Below are positions 58,060 through 64,000 of a DNA stretch of 64,000 nucleotides, one piece after another. Position numbers and translations under genes: made by a program. The stretch is taken from assembly GCA_021904315.1 (NCBI GenBank), contig CM038920.1, positions 17,112,001 through 17,176,000 of the forward strand, in the 5' to 3' direction. This DNA comes from Sphagnum magellanicum. Taxonomy: Eukaryota > Streptophyta > Sphagnopsida > Sphagnales > Sphagnaceae. A model generated the notes under the pieces. The model searched no databases. It was not told the DNA's origin and saw only the letters and a list, made by a program, of their open reading frames with translations. How positions within the stretch are numbered: position 1 is the stretch's first letter; the number at the start of each line of letters is the position of its first letter.

Positions 58060-59225
58060 AAAATGGAAAGAAATACCTTCACGAGGGTATTTTGTAAACA
58101 CCATTGATTGAATTATTTTGTTCCAGGCTATTGGAGGGGTATTACTTATGCCTAAAATTATTCAATGCACATGTAACACCCCTATTAGAGTATATTAAAA
58201 ATCCTTTGGGTTCCATAACATATTTCAAAGGTCTTGGAGGGGTATTACATAGCCTTAACAAAACCTAAAAAAGAAAGTAATGCCCTCATGAGGGTATTTT
58301 GTAAACACCGTGGTTTGAATTATTTTGGTCCAGGCTTTTGGAAGGGTATTTCTTGGGTCTAAAATTATTCAATGCACATGCAATACCCCTATTAGGGTAT
58401 ATTATAAATCCTTTGGGCTCCATAACATATTTAAAGAGTCCTAAAAGGGTATTACAAAACCCTAAAAAAACCTAAAAGGAATGCAATACCTTCATGAGGA
58501 TATTTTATAAACAATATGGATTAAATTATTTTACTCCAAGCTATTGGCTCGGGGTATTGCTTGTGCCCATAATTACTCAATGGGTGTGCATTACCTCTCT
58601 TAAGGTATATAAAAATTCTTTTGGGTTCCATCACATATTTATTGAAACCTGGAGGGGTATTGCTTAAACCTACCAGGAAAGCATTACCCTATTTGGGGTA
58701 ATCTGCAAATAGCATGGGTTCAATTATTTTGGTTTGGGCTATCAGAGGGGTAATGCTTATCCCCAAAAGTATTCAATTCACATACAATACTCCTCTTTGG
58801 ATATCCCATAAAACCTTTGGACTCCATAACATATCTTTTGGAATTTGGAAGGGTATTGCATAGACCTAACAAAACCTAGAAGGAATGCAATGATACCCAC
58901 ATTATTTTATGATAATATCATAAACCATGAAACAAATTTTTTAAAAAAAATACTTATTCCATGCTCACTATATCATGCCAAACATATTGATTCAAGTAAA
59001 TGAGGATAATGCAAAGTTTTTCACATTGATGGTAAAATGTTTTACTTGAACAAAGATATGGAATTTAAATGCAATACCTACATCATCTAGAGATATTTAC
59101 ATTCACCATGAAACATGGAGGGATAATGCATAACCCTACCAAACCTAAAAGGAATACAATACCTACACCATATTGTGACAATATCCCAAACCATGATACA
59201 AATGAAGGTATTGCAAATACACATC
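58060..59225. repeat. tandem array of a 205-bp repeat, forward orientation
   Basis: Units start near 58057, 58265, 58472, 58668 and 58867 with CCTAAAAGGAATGCAATACC-like text. They contain GAGGGTATTTTGTAAACACC and AATTATTCAATGCACATGCA, and end GGAGGGGTATTACATA. A shorter worn unit follows to 59225. The same unit recurs in inverted orientation at 60180-60870. No coding potential. Confidence 0.82.
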
Positions 59226-60179
59226 AAAACTTTGTTGAATAAATCTTATAGCATCAATGTGGCCAATATTGATTTATTTTCATGTACATATACCAACAAT
59301 TTTGCATTGGTCCATTTATGAGTTTGAAAATGTTTTTCCACTATATTTAATGTTTATAGAAAAATTTTAACATAAAATTTTTATTAAAATATTATATATT
59401 TAAAAATTCAACAAATTTAATAAATTCACACAATTTAATTAAGTAAAGATTTTTAAAACTTTATTCTTATGAACCTCATTGTCAATGGACTTATCAATAA
59501 AGTAATGAACAAATTGCATTTACATTTCAACATTTTGCTCAATACCATCAATGTGACCAATTTTGCAATTTGGCATGATATATTGAACATGGATTAAGTA
59601 TGAAAAAAAAACTCAATATATTTCATGGTTAATGACATTATGAAAACACAATGAGGGTATTACAATTATATTTATAAACTTTGTTCATCAATGTGGCTAG
59701 TTTTGCAATACCTTCATTTCAATTTGCATTGGTCCATTAGTGAATTATTATGATGTTGAAAACGACTTTAAACTATAATTTTTAATTAATATATTACTAA
59801 GTTAAAATAATTACGCAAATATTATATCTTTAAAAATGTAAAAAAAATTATAATTTCACATATTAATTCATTAATTATATCATGATTTCAATTAAAATAT
59901 TTTCAAAACTAAAAATTGATAGATAGTGCACCATTTATATTTTTCGAATCATAAAACAACCATTCATTTATTCAAATAAACTTCACATGTGTTTTAGGTT
60001 TAATAAAAGATGAAGAAAATACATATTTTAATATATTTAATACAAAAGGGAATACAAATTAAAGTCTGACAATTAATGATCATTAGTACCATTATTTGAT
60101 ATGTTATTTCCTAAGTTTCAATTTACATAAAATAAACATTTGATTACATGCATTAATTAAATATACATCATTAATAAAT
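59226..60179. other. AT-rich core between the two inverted arrays
   Basis: No coding region. Contains two diverged direct copies of a segment with CATCAATGTGGC and TTTGCATTGGTCCATT (starting near 59246 and 59692), and a further trace near 59540. Confidence 0.55.
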
Positions 60180-60870
60180 TATATTTTGGATAGGTTTTGG
60201 TAGGGTTAGGCAATATCCCAAATAATGTAAAAAGATATGTGATTGACCCAAAAGCAATTTTGCGATACCAGACAAAGATATTGCAATTTAACTCCATCCT
60301 TCTGGCCATGAGCAATACCCGTTGAATAGTTTAGGTGGAAAATAATTTCCCTTTAAGTTTTGGTAGGATTATGCAATACCTCCCATAATGTAGAAAGATA
60401 TGTGATTGACCCTAAAACATTTATGGGATACTGGACAAAGGTATTGCAATTTAATTCCATCCTTCTGGTCATGAACAATACCCCTCGGATAGCTTAGGCG
60501 GAAAATGACTTAACCCATGGCATTTTATAGAATACCCCAATTAAGGTATTGATTTCCTTCTAGGTTTTTGGTAGGGTTATGCAATACCTCGCTAATTGTC
60601 ATAATATATGTGATTAACCCCAAGGCATTTTCATGATACCTTGAAAAGGGTATTGTACTTTCACTCCATCCTTCTGGTCATGAACAATACCCTTTTGATA
60701 ACGTAGGCCAAAATGAATTAGCACATGGTGCTATACATAGTAACCCAATACATATATGTTATCCATTTAGGTTTTGGTTTGGTTATGCAATACCCTTCAT
60801 AGTGTCCAAATATGGTTGATTGGCCCCAAAACATTTCTTGGATACTGGAAAAGGGGTATTGCATGTTTTT
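60180..60870. repeat. tandem array of the same 205-bp repeat, inverted orientation
   Basis: Units begin with GGTTTTGGTAGGGTTATGCA-like text near 60191, 60357, 60564 and 60770 (spacing 166, 207, 206). Reverse-complemented, each unit aligns with the forward array: GGTATTGCATAACCCTACCA / AAACCTAGAAGGAAATCAAT / GGGGTATT...ATAAA. The first unit is shorter, lacking about 40 bp. Confidence 0.8.
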
Positions 60871-61500
60871 GGATTACACAATGTTGGGTATTATAGTTGA
60901 ACTATATCTATGCAAGTAAGAAACTTTCATTATTTTGTGCATTACTTGGAGTTTCAAATTTCATTTTTAATCGCATCTAATTATGATTAACAATTATTCA
61001 TTGACACATATTGGTTACCAAATCATTTGGATATTACTTTAATGCATGCATTGGAGTTTTTTTTCTAATGCAAATTGTGCATAATTCAATTTGATTTGGT
61101 GAAAAGCGTAAAGGGAAAGCCTAGCAGAAACTTCTCATCTGTCTTGGGTTTAGAGTGCATAGCACAGCAGGTTGGGCCCAGTTGCTTTGCAGAGGCTGTC
61201 GTATAGCGATGTGGAAAATTTGCACTAGAAGATGTAATTTTTTTTTAAAATCTTTTTTTTTTCTTTGAACTGCACTTCACGCCCTAGTCTTCTGTCGATT
61301 AGTGACCCAAATCTCACCATCCACACCCAATATTCTAGCACTAAAAAAATTACCCATCTTACTGCTAGAGTCTATGTGCTAAGACTAGTTATTAGTTTAC
61401 CTTGGAAATTGTAAACCTAGAATTAAATATAAATGAAATGGACTCACACATATATTAAATCCAAATATGGGTACAAGTGACAAACCTTTCTTTATTCCCT
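60871..61500. other. spacer, no gene seen
   Basis: Separates the inverted arrays from the MULE relic. 61090-61230 is less AT-rich but shows no RNA gene or coding frame. Confidence 0.4.
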
Positions 61501-63996
61501 AGTCCTCTTTTTATGGGTATCTAAGTGTTCCATCATTGTTTCATGCCAATCCTTCATCCAGTTGATGGAATTCCCAAAGCCATCATCCACCCAGCAAAAT
61601 ACCATTCTTGGGTGCATGGTTTCATTGATTCGAGCCAAACAAAGGTGGTGAATGTTTGATCCAACTCCTCAAAGAAATGATGTTGCATGGTCACACAATT
61701 CGATGCTTGCACCTGTGGTACACTCCGTAATGATCTCAGCCATTGTTTCATGCAAGCGGGTTAAGGTTCAATCCATGGGTGCGGATGAACCTTTTGGCAC
61801 ATTGACATTGTCCAAACAACTATCCTCATCCATGGCCATAAGCCCCCCAATGTCAACAACACCAACCACATTGACCAAATCTTGATTGTAATCCTCATCG
61901 TTGGATGCTCTGTCATCCAATTGTAAGTATGCCAAGTCAACAAACATGCATTTCAAACCACCATGATGAGTTCCATAATATGTGCTGCAATACTCAATGA
62001 TATTCTTTGCTGTAAGGTTGGTACACATCAATAGAACAACAATTTGATGCTTGCAAAAGTTGTTTCGCAATGCCCATTCACAAATGCAATTTGCATACTC
62101 GATGAAAGGGGAATGGATATTGTAAGTAACACTAGGATGATGTTGGTTTCACACCCACCAAACATCATCACCATCATCCCCTTCAAAGGTAAGTGAGATC
62201 ACATCAGTGTGTGGAATCCGACCAATTTTGTCAACATTACCACAAGTCGTGCCATGACCTTGTTTTTTATGAACCCTTGCCTCTTCATTTTGGCTTGGTG
62301 CATATAATGTCATGCCATAGTTGTGGTTAACCTCCATACTAATTAGTCGATGTGGTGCCCTTTCAAATCTTTGGTCTCAAAAAAGAACTAACACTTTAGA
62401 GCCCCATGATAAGACTCTATGCTAGCTTGTGTGTCTTGATTTTAGTGTGAGACCGGACAAAGCCCAACCATCCAAAGCTATGCATGGACATGCACAACAT
62501 ACTTTCAACCCATGATGTAATTCGAATATGTGTGAAAAATGAACATGCATCCATGTAATGCATCCATAGCAAAAAGGTTTTTAATTATGCCATACTTGGA
62601 AGGAGGACCCTTTACTTACCGAATTGGCAATAATAAGCCCAAAAGTATCTTGTCCAAACAACATTAGATTGTAAACTATCAAAACTCTCCACCCTCATCT
62701 CCTTCTCATGTGCCTTGAAATCATCAATGATCTCATCTAGGTTGATGGACATGAACATCACCATGTGGAGGTGATCAAGTACTACACACTTAACCTTTGA
62801 ATCCTTGATTTTTTCCATGGAACGCAAGCGCCATGCTTTCAACACATGCCATGTGCAAAGAAAAATTGGGACAGGATCTCGACCCCACACAATCTTGCCA
62901 TGGTACACCCAACATCAATGTGTTTACCATGGCCCTTGCCATGAACAATAAATTATTATGGAATCCCTAGGTTAACGTAGTACCAAAACATAAGACAATG
63001 CAACAAAAAATAAATATCAATGTAGATCTTATAGCAATGCTCAAAGTTTTTGTGGGGCATCATCCACAATGAAACATGATGGTTTCCAATCTAGCATATG
63101 TGAGAAAAGCTTTGCTCACAGGGCATTCATCCACTCTGCCAAGTCTTCACATGTTTGTTGATTAGTGATAACCCAAGCAATTGGCACCCCAGTGTGATGA
63201 AAGTCAAACACCATCAATGTGAATAAATGGTACTTCACATCGTTGGTACCAAACATGACATCCATAGAAATAAGCCCGTTGTGACCCAATTGGAGCATGG
63301 CCTAAAGTTGCGTAGGTGTTTGGATCCCTATGGTGAAAGGGACATGAATCCCATTCACCTCACCTGCATCATGGAAATGAAAAACATCATCAAGATGAAC
63401 ACAAACCCATGACTAAATGGAAAATGTTGAGTTTGTGTGCAAGTGCCAAATGCCTTTCTTGTGTTTCTAGTCCAAATAGGAGATATCTTGGAATCGTAGG
63501 AAATCATCCCGGGTCATCTACTCACCCACATTCACCCATGCCCACCAAATTTCTTTGTGATTGTCATAAATTTGCTTCATAGTGTACCCTAACCCTAATT
63601 GGGTCCATATAAACTCCTTCAACTTGTGAAATACACATGGAGCATATGCTGACATCCGTGATGTGGACCCTGGGTCACATGCACCATGAGCAAGATTTCC
63701 ATTGGCCCAAGTATGAGTCTGATGGTAAAAAGTGATTTCCACCACATTTGGCCATGTGTAAAACCTTTTAATAAAAAAGTGGGCCAAACAACCACACTTG
63801 ATTGACTTCATGTGGTTGGGGTTTTTGTGGTGGTCTTCCAACCGATAACCACATTCATACCTACAAAACAAAGTTTCCACTTAATCAAATCAAAAGACAC
63901 AAAAGCAACTAACCTAGAACTTGCAAAAATGACCAATGGAAAAGGTTTATAGGTTTTGAAACCATACCAAATATGTTTGAAGTGATTCTTTATCAT
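61500..63996 (-). pseudogene. MULE transposase, decayed, runs off the right edge
   Basis: Minus-strand blocks appear in the correct order for a Mutator-like transposase. First is a Cys/His zinc-finger N-region (CRYECGYRLEDHHKN, CGC, HQTHTW; 63880-63518). Next is the first catalytic-Asp block GHNGLISMDVMFGTND with FTLMVFD and AWVITN (63298-63116). The second-Asp block CFIVDDAP is near 63065, and PIFLCTWHVLKAW lies at 62908-62612. Then comes a SWIM finger C-x-C...C-x-H (CICEWALRNNFCKHQ, about 62095-62045) and an acidic tail (62070-61768). Frames change and stops intervene between blocks, so it is inactive. The start and the outer TIR would lie to the right of the window. Confidence 0.82.
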
Positions 63997-64000
63997 TGGT

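Noticed and set aside
61090-61240. Possible tRNA or small RNA gene in a less AT-rich stretch
   Set aside because: No cloverleaf, A box/B box pair or other RNA signature could be drawn.

Overview
The window looks like nuclear DNA from a land plant. It is very AT-rich, has GT-AG introns, encodes one plant-type receptor kinase, and is otherwise mostly decayed DNA-transposon and repeat sequence. Seed-free plants and gymnosperms are plausible sources because similar MULE-type and orphan-transposase ORFs come to mind from them, but I cannot fix the species from sequence alone. There is no sign of bacterial, organellar or viral origin.

The one clearly intact gene is on the minus strand at 7389-16095. 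It is a malectin-like/LRR receptor kinase that I assembled by hand into 16 exons with consistent splice phases, giving 3015 coding nt and 1004 aa. Order: signal peptide, malectin-like ectodomain, W-x-GDPC linker, a 23-nt microexon, LRR exons, a membrane segment and an RD-type Ser/Thr kinase. A dead extra LRR exon lies in one intron. The left edge (about 474-1801) holds possible plus-strand exons of an unidentified gene.

Most of the rest is mobile DNA. Listed in order: a TTA-flanked MITE (16808-17184); a decayed orphan-family transposase (about 25.6-28.5 kb); a 152-bp CACTA-type MITE with a GAT duplication (29283-29434); a decayed coiled-coil/acidic gene (about 31.7-34.8 kb, minus); a complete but dead pogo/Tigger element with TIRs, TA duplication, a 74-bp intron and five in-frame stops (41521-43573); two related 1.2-1.4 kb TIR elements (46.1-47.3 and 51.7-53.1 kb); a MULE fragment (about 50 kb); and a fuller dead MULE running off the right edge (61.5-64 kb).

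The most unusual part is 55.1-60.9 kb. It starts with a 9-bp minisatellite. Next comes an array of about 19 short hairpins, each followed by a T-run, in two alternating stem families (55.3-56.4 kb). A broken C2H2 zinc-finger gene carrying two more T-tailed hairpins follows. Last are two arrays of one 205-bp repeat in opposite orientation around an AT-rich core, a foldback-like layout. Several other short tandem arrays are scattered through the window.
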